Source: an uncultured Clostridia bacterium (lineage in GTDB: Bacteria; Bacillota; Clostridia; TANB77; CAG-508). From it: a DNA stretch of 31,105 nt. The stretch spans positions 1-31,105 of the forward strand of contig CANRBU010000004.1 of assembly GCA_947628925.1 (NCBI GenBank), written 5' to 3'. The notes below the pieces were generated by a model. That model was not told where the DNA came from. It was given only the letters and a program-made list of their open reading frames with translations, and did no database searches. A program made the position numbers and the translations under genes. Of this stretch, positions 1 through 8,562 are shown one piece after another; position 1 is the first letter of the stretch; every line of letters begins with the position of its first letter.

Positions 1-12
1 TTTAATAAATTG

Positions 13-66
13 ATTGATATTTGTATCAATTGTTAAGTGAGAGAAAAAGTTGTAGATAACTACGAC
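13..66. other. two small hairpins at the left edge
   Basis: Positions 13-19 (ATTGATA) pair with 24-30 (TATCAAT), and 49-55 pair with 60-66 around an ATAA loop with one G-T wobble. They lie just before the terminator at 80-112. They could be the 3' end of a structured RNA or leader that begins outside the window, or chance folding in AT-rich DNA. No RNA family was recognised and no gene is visible in 1-113. Confidence 0.3.
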
Positions 67-79
67 GTCTGCTCCAATG

Positions 80-112
80 AAAAAGACCAACACATGCGTG
101 TTGGTCTTTTTT
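80..112. terminator. bidirectional rho-independent terminator
   Basis: Perfect 14-bp inverted repeat, arms 80-93 and 98-111 around the loop ATGC. The left arm begins with A5 and the right arm ends in T5-T6, so it can stop transcription on both strands. It lies directly after the stop codon of the minus-strand gene at 114-452 and would end that transcript. It would equally end anything entering from the left. Confidence 0.85.
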
Positions 113-113
113 G

Positions 114-452
114 TCAGGTTAAATCGTAGTAATGACAATCTGATTCCAAATTGAATGAAACCATTTTCAACCAATGTGGAATTTTTCTGTCAGATGAAAC
201 AATGTGAGAGTGATACTCACAATCTATTCCACCTTGAAGAAGTTGCCCAGTAGCTTCTCCAGAACAAGGCCATAAAATGACCTGCTCTAAACCATTATCT
301 TTCTTGCGAAGGAAAAACATAGGTGGAGCAAATTCGGAAGTCACCACCAAAATTCCAACAACCTCACGTGTGTTCACAGAAATCTGTCCTTGCTGCTTTT
401 TACCATTTACTGTGTAAGGAACTAAAAAGTTCCGCATTGTTAAAGTTACCAT
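114..452 (-). CDS. hypothetical protein, 112 aa, atypical composition
   Basis: I do not recognise this protein. The start is set at 452 because AAGGAG lies 7 nt upstream of that ATG on the minus strand; a longer reading from 503 has no such site. It has no clear membrane segment. The middle is rich in G, Q and E, and there is a Cys/His-containing C-terminal half with an EYHSH motif. The gene is about 39% GC by my count over 121-420, against roughly 30% nearby, and it is transcribed against its neighbours from its own promoter with its own terminator. Codon 7 is CGG, a codon otherwise absent in frame from intact genes here. Together these suggest a recently acquired single gene, possibly from a mobile element, but no element ends were seen. 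Confidence 0.6.
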   Translation of the reverse strand: MVTLTMRNFLVPYTVNGKKQQGQISVNTREVVGILVVTSEFAPPMFFLRKKDNGLEQVILWPCSGEATGQLLQGGIDCEYHSHIVSSDRKIPHWLKMVSFNLESDCHYYDLT

Positions 453-549
453 CGTCTTTCTCCTTTTAATTAAAACCGGTGAACGAGTTACTGAAATTTG
501 CACTAACCTGACACAAGTGCTTTATACAAAATATGTATATATATATATA

Positions 550-578
550 ATAATACCATATTTTGGAAAAAATTTCAA
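550..578 (-). promoter_or_regulatory. sigma-A-type promoter of the minus-strand gene
   Basis: On the minus strand TTGAAA (578-573) is followed by a 17-nt spacer and TATTAT (555-550). This leaves a leader of about 90 nt before the ATG at 452. The (TA)n run at about 537-549 lies just downstream of the -10. Confidence 0.65.
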
Positions 579-680
579 GTTTTACGTTCTAAACAAGCAT
601 AAAAATAAAAAAATGACTTTAATTTTTAAAATTGTACATAATATCAAGTAAGAATAAATAAAAAAAAACCACAAAAACAG

Positions 681-709
681 TTGATATTTTTTGAATTTTA
701 ATATAAAAT
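681..709 (+). promoter_or_regulatory. promoter of the HD hydrolase / secDF / mutL unit
   Basis: TTGATA (681-686), 17-nt spacer, TAAAAT (704-709), placed 27 nt before the ATG at 737. The surrounding gap 504-736 otherwise holds only AT-rich DNA and the divergent minus-strand promoter. No terminator is seen between here and 8439, so the genes from 737 to 8439 may be one transcript. Confidence 0.6.
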
Positions 710-736
710 CTAAAGAGATTATCCAAGGAGGAAAAA

Positions 737-1396
737 ATGATTACTTTAAAAGATGTATGTCAAAACGAAGAAGTAAATGCTCTAATCAAAGGAGCACAAA
801 AACAATTAGATGCATTAGGCTATACAGAACACGGACACAGACACATTTCAATTGTATCAAAACGAGCAGGAGATATTTTACAACAACTAGGATATCCAGA
901 ACGCACAATAGAATTAGCAAGAATAGCAGGATATTTGCACGACATAGGAAACTGTGTAAATAGAGTTGACCATGCACATAGTGGAGCGATACTTGCCTAC
1001 GAAATTTTAAAAAATATGGGAATGCCTGTAGAAGAAAGAACAGAAATTATGATGGCAATAGGAAACCATGATGAACAAACAGGAACAGCTATAAGTGATA
1101 TATCAGCAGCGATTATCTTAGCAGACAAATCAGATGCTCACAGAGATAGAGTGCGTAATCCTAACTTAGGAACATTTGACATTCACGACCGTGTAAACTA
1201 TGCAGTAACTAGTTCTAGTCTTGTGTTAGATGCAGAAAAACGCATTATAACGCTAAATTTAAAAATCGACACGGAGATGTGCCCAGTTTTAGACTATTTC
1301 GAAATTTTTATGGACAGAACAATGATGAGCAAATATGCTGCAAAATATTTAAAAATATGGTTTTCATTAGTAATCAATGATACAAAATTATTATAG
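737..1396 (+). CDS. HD-domain metal-dependent phosphohydrolase
   Basis: A 219-aa soluble protein of the HD superfamily, whose members hydrolyse phosphate esters using a bound metal. Visible ligands are the His cluster EHGHRH (32-36), the HD doublet H68-D69 in YLHDIGN, H79/H81 in VDHAHSG, GNHD (H111, D112) and the later DKSDAHRDR stretch (130-138). The substrate cannot be told from sequence; HD proteins of this size act on nucleotides, (p)ppGpp-like alarmones or other phosphoesters. The start has a strong AGGAGG site at 726-731. It is the first gene of the secDF-mutL-miaA unit, 17 nt before secD. The C-terminus looks complete. Confidence 0.8.
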   Translation: MITLKDVCQNEEVNALIKGAQKQLDALGYTEHGHRHISIVSKRAGDILQQLGYPERTIELARIAGYLHDIGNCVNRVDHAHSGAILAYEILKNMGMPVEERTEIMMAIGNHDEQTGTAISDISAAIILADKSDAHRDRVRNPNLGTFDIHDRVNYAVTSSSLVLDAEKRIITLNLKIDTEMCPVLDYFEIFMDRTMMSKYAAKYLKIWFSLVINDTKLL

Positions 1397-1413
1397 GAAA
1401 GGATGAAAAAATA

Positions 1414-2784
1414 ATGAAAAAAGCAATCAAAATTATAACAGTTACACTTGCCATTATATTAATTAGTATGGTAAGCTTTGTAGGAATTTACACACAAAAG
1501 CAAAATCACATGGAAAATATTGTAAAAGAATATGAATATGCAATGGATTTAGAAGGAGCAAGAATAGCAGTTATAACACCAAAAGACGAGACAAACACAA
1601 TAATAAAAGATGCAGAAGGAAATACAATTGATGAAGAATTAACAGATGAAGAAATTGCAGAAAAAGGATATACAAAAGAAGAAGTAAAAATAAATGATGG
1701 AAATCTAAACATAGAAAATTTCCAAAAATCAAAAGAAATAATAAGAAAACGTTTAGAACAAATGGGAGTAGAAAATTACAATATAGCTCTAAATGAACAA
1801 ACAGGAGAAATAAAATTTGAAATAGAAGAAGATAGCACAACAAATGATATACTTAGAAATGTTTATCCTGTAGGAAAATTTGAAATTGCAGATAATGAAA
1901 CAGGAGAAGTATTACTAGACAACCAATACATAAAAGATGCAAGTGTTCTATATGGCTCTGAATCAACAGGAACAAGTGTATATTTACAAATTGAATTAAA
2001 CAAAGAAGGAACTGCAAAATTAGAAGAAATCACAAACACATACAAAAAACAAGAAGAAACAGAAACTACAGAAAATACAACAGAAGGTGAAACTGAAACA
2101 GAAGAAAATACAGAAACACAAAAAGAAATAAAAATGACAGTAGACACACAAACACTTATAACAATGTCATTTGAAGAACCTATACGCACAGGAAAAATAC
2201 AATTAAATGTAGGAAGTGCATCAACAGACGCAAAAACAGTAAATGGTTATGCTAAAACAGCAGTAGAATTAGCAACACTTTTAGACAATGGAAAACTACC
2301 AATAGAATATGAAATTACAGGAAATGAATTTATTTATCCAGAAATAACAAAACAAGATATACAATATATTGTTTATGCAATAGCAGGAATATCAGTAATT
2401 GCCTTGATTTTTATAATTATAAAATATAAATTACGTGGATTAATTGCAAGTATAGCATTTATCGGATATGCAGCACTATATCTATTATTAATACGTTATG
2501 CAAATGTTATGATTTCACTAGAAGGAATTTGCGCAATAATTATTACATTAGCAGCTAACTATATTTTATCAATAAAAATAGCACAAGGTAAAGACAAAAA
2601 AGAACTTATAACCTTTTTCTCAAAAATTATACCAATACCTATTTGCAGTATAGTATTTAGTTTTATGGAGTGGATTCCAATAGCAAGTTTTGGAATGATT
2701 TTATTCTGGGGAACTGTATTAATGCTTGTATTCAATGGAGCAATTACAAAACCATTGGTAGACATGATAAAGAACAAAGAATAG
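1414..2784 (+). CDS. secD: SecD-like protein translocase subunit, divergent
   Basis: A 456-aa membrane protein with the SecD plan: one N-terminal helix (about 5-26), a large extracytoplasmic domain (27-315) and five C-terminal helices (about 318-338, 343-362, 364-388, 400-418, 422-446). SecD works with SecF to pull exported proteins out of SecYEG using the proton gradient. The match rests on topology, on order (followed by a SecF-like gene) and on the LEGI segment at 369-372 that aligns with LPGI of SecD TM4. The aspartate normally found about twelve residues later in TM4 is missing (near I384). An acidic Thr/Glu-rich low-complexity insert occupies about 211-240. It is short and diverged for the family, so the name is probable rather than certain. 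Confidence 0.72.
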   Translation: MKKAIKIITVTLAIILISMVSFVGIYTQKQNHMENIVKEYEYAMDLEGARIAVITPKDETNTIIKDAEGNTIDEELTDEEIAEKGYTKEEVKINDGNLNIENFQKSKEIIRKRLEQMGVENYNIALNEQTGEIKFEIEEDSTTNDILRNVYPVGKFEIADNETGEVLLDNQYIKDASVLYGSESTGTSVYLQIELNKEGTAKLEEITNTYKKQEETETTENTTEGETETEENTETQKEIKMTVDTQTLITMSFEEPIRTGKIQLNVGSASTDAKTVNGYAKTAVELATLLDNGKLPIEYEITGNEFIYPEITKQDIQYIVYAIAGISVIALIFIIIKYKLRGLIASIAFIGYAALYLLLIRYANVMISLEGICAIIITLAANYILSIKIAQGKDKKELITFFSKIIPIPICSIVFSFMEWIPIASFGMILFWGTVLMLVFNGAITKPLVDMIKNKE

Positions 2785-2796
2785 GAGGATATGAAA

Positions 2797-3450
2797 ATGG
2801 AAAAAAGGAAAAAGAAGTCATTAATCATTTTAGCAATAATGATTGCAATTATAATAGTAGGTGCAATTATTGCTTTTACAAAAGGATTTCAATTTGATTT
2901 ACTATATCAAGGTGGTAAAAGAATAGAAGTAGACTTAACACAAAACTTTGAAGAAAAAGATATTGAAAATATAGCAAAAGAAGTATTAGGAAACGAAAGT
3001 AAAGTTCAAACAGTAGAAATATATAAGCAAAGTGCAAGCATTTTTGCAAAAGATATGACAGAAGAACAAAGAGACACAATTATAACAAAAATAAATGAAA
3101 AGTATGGATTAGCATTAGAAAGTTCAGCAAGTGATATTATAGAAGTACCACATACACGTTTAATAGATATTATTAGTCCATGTATATTCCCTCTAATAGT
3201 TGCAACAATCATCATATTAATTTATATTGGAATTAGATATATTAAAAAAACAAGTGTAGAAATATTATTAGAAACAATTTTAGTAATAGCAATGGCACAA
3301 GCAGTATTATTTAGCATAATGGCAATTACAAGAATTCCTATTGGAGAATTAACAATACCAATGATATTAACAGTATATGTATTATCAAATGTATTTTGTA
3401 CATCAAAAATAGAAACATATATCGCAAAAAATAAAACGGAGGAAGCATAA
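2797..3450 (+). CDS. secF: SecF-like protein translocase subunit, short
   Basis: A 217-aa partner of the SecD-like protein. AGGAGG at 2783-2788 sits 8 nt before the ATG at 2797; the ATG at 2791 is only 2 nt away and is rejected. It has one N-terminal helix (8-28), a periplasmic-type P1 domain beginning with the SecF-like YQGGKRIEVDL (37-47), then three helices (127-147, 155-178, 184-203). Standard SecF has about 300 aa and six helices; here the protein ends right after TM4, so TM5-TM6 are absent. The TM4 end (VYVLSNVFCTSK) lacks the acidic residue seen in SecF. No frameshift or continuing reading frame explains the shortening, because mutL starts at the next base. Confidence 0.68.
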   Translation: MEKRKKKSLIILAIMIAIIIVGAIIAFTKGFQFDLLYQGGKRIEVDLTQNFEEKDIENIAKEVLGNESKVQTVEIYKQSASIFAKDMTEEQRDTIITKINEKYGLALESSASDIIEVPHTRLIDIISPCIFPLIVATIIILIYIGIRYIKKTSVEILLETILVIAMAQAVLFSIMAITRIPIGELTIPMILTVYVLSNVFCTSKIETYIAKNKTEEA

Positions 3451-5733
3451 ATGGGTAAAATTGTTTTATTGGATGAACTTACAATAAATCAAATTGCAGC
3501 AGGAGAAGTAATAGAAAGACCAGCATCTGTGGTCAAAGAAATGGTAGAAAATTCTATTGATGCAGGAGCAACTAACATTACAGTTGAAATAAAAAACGGA
3601 GGAATTTCTTTTATCAAAATAACAGACAATGGAAAAGGAATTGCACAAGACGATTTAGAAATAGCCTTTGAAAGACATGCAACAAGTAAAATTCGCTCAG
3701 CAGAAGATTTGAATACTATTACATCTATGGGATTCCGTGGAGAAGCTTTGGCAAGTATAGCAGCAATTAGTAATGTAGAATTAATTTCAAAGACAGAAGA
3801 ACAAGAAACAGGCTACAAAATAGTTGTAGAAGCAGGAAATGTCTTGGAAAAAGAAATAGCAGGAGCATCTGTTGGAACTACAATTACAGTAAAAAAATTA
3901 TTTTTTAACACACCTGTAAGATATAAATTCTTGAAAAAAGATTATACAGAATCAGGTTATATAGAAGATGTTATTACAAGAATAGCTCTAGTCCATCCAG
4001 AAATAGCAATTAAACTAATAAACACAGGAAAAACAGTTATACAAACAAATGGAAATGGAGATTTAAAATCTGTAATATATAGCATATATGGTAAAAATGT
4101 TGCAGAAAATTGTATGCCAGTATCATATACATATGAAGATTTAGAGATAAATGGAGTCGTAGGTAAACCAGAAATAGCAAGGTCAAACAGAGCAAATCAA
4201 CTATTTTTTGTAAATCAAAGATATATAAAAGATAAAACATTATCATCAGCATCAGAACAAGCATATAAAGGAATGATACCTTTAGGAAAATTTGGATTTG
4301 TAATTTTAAATATAAATATGAATCCAGCAAAAGTAGATGTTAATGTGCATCCAACCAAATTAGAAGTAAGATTCCAAGAAGAAAGTAAAATCTTCCAAGC
4401 AATTTTCCATGCAATAAAAGATACTATATTAAAAAACGGAGAAAATCAAGGACTATTTGGTCTAAGAAAAGCAGATGAACAAGAAATCAAACAATACACA
4501 GAAACAGAAAGCCAAATAAAAACAAATATGCAAGAAGAACCACAAGAAAAAATAGAGGAAACAAGGCAAGAACATACAGAACAAGAAAAACTAGAAGAAG
4601 CACCAAGTGAAAATATCGAACAAACACAGGTAATAAAAGTAATACCTGAAGAAAACCAAGAACAAAATTTAGAGCAAACACAGGTAATAAGTACAATACC
4701 TGAAGAAAACCAAGAACAAAATTTAGAGCAAACACAGGTAATAAATATAATGCCTGAAGAAAATAAAGAACAAAATTCAGAAGAAACACAGGTAATAAAT
4801 ACAATACTTGGAGAAAGCCAAGAACAAAATCTAGAAGAAACACAAGTAATAAATTTAGGACCTAAAAAAGAACAAGAAAAAAAGAAACCAGAACCATCAA
4901 TATTTGATAAACTTATTCAATTAAAAAACATACCAAACAGACTATATGATGTAACTACAAAAAATGAAGAAAAAACTGAACAATTAGAAGAACAACCAAT
5001 AGAAGAAAGTAAAAAAGAAAATGAAGACTTCCATGAAATGTATGAAAAACTATTTGGAAAAACAACAAAACCACAAGAACAAGAAAACAAAAATGAAGAA
5101 ATTGATATAATAAACGACAATGTTTCAGTTTTTGATGATATAGAAGAATATAAAAAGCAACCATACAAAGTAATTGGAATAGCATTTAATACATATATAA
5201 TCATTGAAATGAACAAAGAAATATATATAATTGACCAACATGCAGCACACGAAAGAATACTATATGAAAAAGTCAAAAAAAATTACTATGAATCAACTAA
5301 CAAGGATTCACAAATGCTATTATTACCAGATGTAATTACACTAACACATAAAGAAATGGATATAGCCAAAGAAAACTTTGAGATGTTCAAACAAGCAGGA
5401 TTTGAATTAGAAGAATTTGGAGAAAACACAATTAAATTAACAGGTGTACCAACAATTTGTATAGACTTAAACACAAAAGAACTATTTCTTGAAACACTAG
5501 ATGAAATAAATACAATTGCAAGAACAGCTAAACAAGAAAAAGAAGAAAAATTTATTGCAACTGTAGCATGCAAAGCAGCAGTAAAAGCAAATATGGCACT
5601 AACAACAGAAGAAATACAAAACCTAATGGACAAATTATTAGAATTACCAAACCCATTCAGTTGCCCACATGGCAGACCAACAGCAATAAGAATGAGCCAA
5701 TATGACATAGAAAGAAAATTTGCAAGAAAATAG
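3451..5733 (+). CDS. mutL: DNA mismatch repair protein MutL (endonuclease type)
   Basis: A 760-aa MutL that couples MutS mismatch recognition to strand nicking. The N-terminal GHKL ATPase shows MVEN (E33, N34), DNGKGI (59-64), ATSKI (77-81) and GFRGEAL (94-100). The C-terminal dimerisation and nuclease domain shows DQHAAHE (595-601, with E606), C707 in ACKAAVKA and CPHGRP (738-743), the metal-binding set of nicking MutL proteins found in bacteria that lack MutH. The linker (about 345-570) is acidic, low-complexity and holds an 18-residue tandem repeat, making the protein longer than the usual 600-650 aa. The ATG follows the secF stop directly, with GGAGG at 3438-3442, so translation is likely coupled. 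No mutS is in the window. Confidence 0.95.
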   Translation: MGKIVLLDELTINQIAAGEVIERPASVVKEMVENSIDAGATNITVEIKNGGISFIKITDNGKGIAQDDLEIAFERHATSKIRSAEDLNTITSMGFRGEALASIAAISNVELISKTEEQETGYKIVVEAGNVLEKEIAGASVGTTITVKKLFFNTPVRYKFLKKDYTESGYIEDVITRIALVHPEIAIKLINTGKTVIQTNGNGDLKSVIYSIYGKNVAENCMPVSYTYEDLEINGVVGKPEIARSNRANQLFFVNQRYIKDKTLSSASEQAYKGMIPLGKFGFVILNINMNPAKVDVNVHPTKLEVRFQEESKIFQAIFHAIKDTILKNGENQGLFGLRKADEQEIKQYTETESQIKTNMQEEPQEKIEETRQEHTEQEKLEEAPSENIEQTQVIKVIPEENQEQNLEQTQVISTIPEENQEQNLEQTQVINIMPEENKEQNSEETQVINTILGESQEQNLEETQVINLGPKKEQEKKKPEPSIFDKLIQLKNIPNRLYDVTTKNEEKTEQLEEQPIEESKKENEDFHEMYEKLFGKTTKPQEQENKNEEIDIINDNVSVFDDIEEYKKQPYKVIGIAFNTYIIIEMNKEIYIIDQHAAHERILYEKVKKNYYESTNKDSQMLLLPDVITLTHKEMDIAKENFEMFKQAGFELEEFGENTIKLTGVPTICIDLNTKELFLETLDEINTIARTAKQEKEEKFIATVACKAAVKANMALTTEEIQNLMDKLLELPNPFSCPHGRPTAIRMSQYDIERKFARK
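4621..4881 (+). repeat. 54-bp in-frame tandem repeat in the mutL linker
   Basis: Four full copies start at 4621, 4675, 4729 and 4783, and a partial, decayed copy starts at 4837. Each encodes 18 residues beginning QTQVI or ETQVI and running through PEENQEQN-like sequence. The first two copies are nearly identical in DNA, pointing to recent expansion by slippage or unequal crossover. Confidence 0.9.
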
Positions 5734-5767
5734 AAAAATATGGACTTAGAGAGGAATGTGAATAAAC

Positions 5768-6193
5768 ATGCCAATTATTATAATGACAATAATTATAACA
5801 TTTTTAATTTTAATAGTTTGGACATACCGTAGCTTAGGAGATATGGAAACAAATAAAAAAATCTTATGTATAATAGCTGAATTTGCCGTTATATTAATTG
5901 GAACATCTATTACATATATGATATCAAAAAGTAACATACAATATCCAAACAAAGATAGTATGCTATATGTACAAAACACATTAATACTGCTATTTTCAGG
6001 TATAAATGGATTATTTATAATGCCTTTCTTAAGCAGAGGAATAGAAATGACATACCAAGAAAATATAACACTAAACCAATTAGGAAAAAGAATTATACTT
6101 TGCACAGTAATATTACTTTTTCTACTAATATTTGAATGTGGATATATGACAACTACTCAAGATGGAATATTAAGAATTATGATGGGAAAATAA
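5768..6193 (+). CDS. small four-helix membrane protein, function unknown
   Basis: A 141-aa protein with four predicted membrane helices (about 2-19, 31-52, 66-84, 107-127) and short loops. Not recognised. GAGAGG lies upstream of the ATG at 5768. It lies in the short gap between mutL and miaA, both same-strand genes, and is probably cotranscribed with them. Nothing in its sequence suggests a transporter, enzyme or signal domain. Confidence 0.7.
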   Translation: MPIIIMTIIITFLILIVWTYRSLGDMETNKKILCIIAEFAVILIGTSITYMISKSNIQYPNKDSMLYVQNTLILLFSGINGLFIMPFLSRGIEMTYQENITLNQLGKRIILCTVILLFLLIFECGYMTTTQDGILRIMMGK

Positions 6194-6235
6194 TTCAAAT
6201 TTTACTACAAACCTAGAAAGGAATAGAATTTAAAC

Positions 6236-7162
6236 ATGAAAAAACCAACAGTCATTGTAATATGTGGACCAACAGCATCAGGGAAAACGGGACTTGCAAT
6301 AGAATTAGCAAAAAAAATAAATGGCGAAGTTGTATCATGTGATTCAATGCAAATTTACAAAGACATGAACATAGGAACAGCAAAGCCAACAATAGAAGAA
6401 ATGCAAAATATACCACATTACATGATAGATATTGTATTACCAACACAAAGATATAGTGTAGCAGATTATAAAAATCAAGCAAAAGAAGCAATTAAAGAAA
6501 TACTAAAAAAAGGGAAAACTCCAATTATAGTAGGAGGAACTGGACTCTATGTAAACAGTTTGATTTATGAAATAGAATATCCAAAAATAGAATTTGACAA
6601 AGAATATAGAGAAAACTTAGAAAATCAAGCAAAAGAAAAGGGATTAGAAGAATTATATGAAAAGGCAAAACAAATTGATCCTAAAGCAGTAGAAAAAATT
6701 AGTAAGACTGATAAAAAAAGGATTCTACGTATTCTAGAAATTTATAATGCAACAGGAAAAACGAAAACAGAACAAGAAATTTTATCAAGGCAAACAGAAC
6801 CAGAATTTGATTACCATGTATATACTCTAACATGGGACAGAGAAGAACTATATAAAAGAATCAATAAAAGAGTAGACGTCATGATAGAACAAGGCTTAAT
6901 AGAAGAAGTAAAATCAATTTTAGAAAAATATGATAATTTTCCAACTGCAATGCAGGGACTAGGATATAAAGAAGTTGTAGAATATTTAGAAGGAAAAACA
7001 ACAAAAGAAGAAATGATTGAAAAAATAAAACAAGAAACAAGAAGATATGCAAAAAGACAATTAACATGGTTCAGAAAAAATAAACAAACTATATGGCTAG
7101 ATGGAAGTCAAGATATACGAAATAATATTAATATTATTTTGGAAGGAATGAAGGGAGAATGA
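6236..7162 (+). CDS. miaA: tRNA dimethylallyltransferase MiaA
   Basis: A 308-aa enzyme that transfers a dimethylallyl group to N6 of A37 in tRNAs reading UNN codons. It shows the P-loop GPTASGKT (11-18), the DSMQIYKDMNIGTAKP block (36-51), HYMID, GGTGLYV and the C-terminal QLTWFRK segment, at normal family length. A GAAAGG site precedes the ATG. Its TGA overlaps the start of the next gene by 4 nt (ATGA at 7159-7162), implying translational coupling. The mutL-miaA pairing is common in Firmicutes. Confidence 0.96.
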   Translation: MKKPTVIVICGPTASGKTGLAIELAKKINGEVVSCDSMQIYKDMNIGTAKPTIEEMQNIPHYMIDIVLPTQRYSVADYKNQAKEAIKEILKKGKTPIIVGGTGLYVNSLIYEIEYPKIEFDKEYRENLENQAKEKGLEELYEKAKQIDPKAVEKISKTDKKRILRILEIYNATGKTKTEQEILSRQTEPEFDYHVYTLTWDREELYKRINKRVDVMIEQGLIEEVKSILEKYDNFPTAMQGLGYKEVVEYLEGKTTKEEMIEKIKQETRRYAKRQLTWFRKNKQTIWLDGSQDIRNNINIILEGMKGE

Positions 7163-8439
7163 AGCACACAGAAGCAAAAACACAAAGACAAGAAAAAGAA
7201 AAAAAGCAAAGCAATAAGCAGATATCAAAATCTGTTCTTTTTGCTTTACTAGTAATAATTGTGCTATATTTCTTATATATCATTTTTCTATTAGTAAAAG
7301 AACCAACAGATGTCTTCAGGGTTGAAGAAAGTAAATTATATTCAGAAGAATCAAGAGTAGGATATGTTATTAGAAACGAAGTAGTTGTACAAGGAAACAA
7401 TTATAAAAACGGAATAGAACAAATAAAGAGCGAAGGAGAAAAAGCAGCTAAAAATGAAGTGATTTTTAGATATTATAGCAAAAACGAAGAAAACTTAAAA
7501 AGCCAGATTGCAGAATTAGACGCAAAAATACAAGAGACCATGGCAAAACAAACAGATTCATATTTACCAGACATAAAATTAATAGAAGGTCAAATAGATA
7601 AAGAAATCGAAAAAATAAATAAAATAACAGATATATCAAAAATAACAGAATATGAAAAACAAATTACGCAATTAATTGAAAAAAAAGCAAAAATTGTAGG
7701 AGAAAAAAGTCCATCAGGTTCATACATAGAACAGCTAAATAAGCAAAGAGCACAACTAGAAAAAGAGCTAAACGAAGGAGCAGAAACAATAAAAGCACCA
7801 AAAAGCGGAATTTTATCATATAAAGTAGATGGATTAGAAAATGTCTTGACACCAGAAAATTTTTCAGCACTAAATAAAGAATATTTGGAAAATTTAAATT
7901 TAAAAACAGGAAAGCTCATTGCCACAAGTGATGAAGCAGGTAAAATTATAGACAATTTCGAAGCATATATTGCAACAATATCAAACACAGGCGAGAGCAA
8001 ACAAGCAAAAGTAGGGGACAAAATAAAGATACGTTTATCAAACAATGTAGAAATAAATGCAGAAATTGTATATACGGCACAAGAAAATGAAGAAGAAACA
8101 CTATTAATATTAAAAATTAATAAAGAAATAGAAGAATTATTAAATTACAGAAAAATATCTTTTGACTTGATTTGGTGGAGCTATACAGGGCTAAGAGTTC
8201 CAAATCAATCAATTGTAGAAGAAAATAATCTACACTATGTAATTAGAAACAGAGCAGGATATTTAAGCAAAATTCTTGTTAATGTAGAAAAACAAAATGA
8301 TAAATATGCAATTATTAGTAATTACACTTCAGATGAACTTAAAGAATTAGGTTACACAAGTCAGCAAATTACAAATATGAGAAATATCAGTATTTATGAT
8401 GAAATAGTATTAAAACCAGATTTGTCAAAAGTAAAATAA
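7159..8439 (+). CDS. HlyD-like membrane-anchored protein
   Basis: A 426-aa protein with a basic N-terminal tail, one membrane helix (about 25-46), an extracellular coiled-coil region (about 95-205), then beta-rich segments typical of HlyD/membrane-fusion proteins (lipoyl-like APKSGILSYKVDG near 215, and a barrel-like segment with KVGDKIKIRLSN). HlyD proteins normally bridge an exporter and an outer layer, but no ABC or RND exporter lies nearby. In Clostridia a similar gene sits next to sepF, which fits this locus, so a cell-division or envelope role is plausible but unproved. It overlaps miaA by 4 nt. Confidence 0.72.
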   Translation: MKHTEAKTQRQEKEKKQSNKQISKSVLFALLVIIVLYFLYIIFLLVKEPTDVFRVEESKLYSEESRVGYVIRNEVVVQGNNYKNGIEQIKSEGEKAAKNEVIFRYYSKNEENLKSQIAELDAKIQETMAKQTDSYLPDIKLIEGQIDKEIEKINKITDISKITEYEKQITQLIEKKAKIVGEKSPSGSYIEQLNKQRAQLEKELNEGAETIKAPKSGILSYKVDGLENVLTPENFSALNKEYLENLNLKTGKLIATSDEAGKIIDNFEAYIATISNTGESKQAKVGDKIKIRLSNNVEINAEIVYTAQENEEETLLILKINKEIEELLNYRKISFDLIWWSYTGLRVPNQSIVEENNLHYVIRNRAGYLSKILVNVEKQNDKYAIISNYTSDELKELGYTSQQITNMRNISIYDEIVLKPDLSKVK

Positions 8440-8492
8440 TATTACAATAATATTACAAAAATATTAAAAAAATATAACATTCACAAAAACTA

Positions 8493-8521
8493 TTGACAAT
8501 TTTGTAAAAAAATTAGATACT
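8493..8521 (+). promoter_or_regulatory. strong promoter of sepF-divIVA
   Basis: TTGACA (8493-8498), 17-nt spacer, GATACT (8516-8521). It is followed by a short leader and GGAGG at 8551-8555 before the sepF ATG. The rest of the gap 8440-8562 is plain AT-rich DNA. Confidence 0.75.
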
Positions 8522-8562
8522 TATATCAAAAGTACGAAGGAATTTATTTAGGAGGTTTTTTT

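Noticed and set aside
691..963. Open frame overlapping the HD hydrolase gene
   Set aside because: It has no ribosome site, begins inside the promoter, and its residues are the out-of-frame shadow of the well-conserved HD gene.
3437..3442. CGGAGG at the secF/mutL junction as another recoding site
   Set aside because: CGG there is out of frame (ACG GAG GAA); the bases serve as the mutL ribosome site and secF ends normally at 3450.
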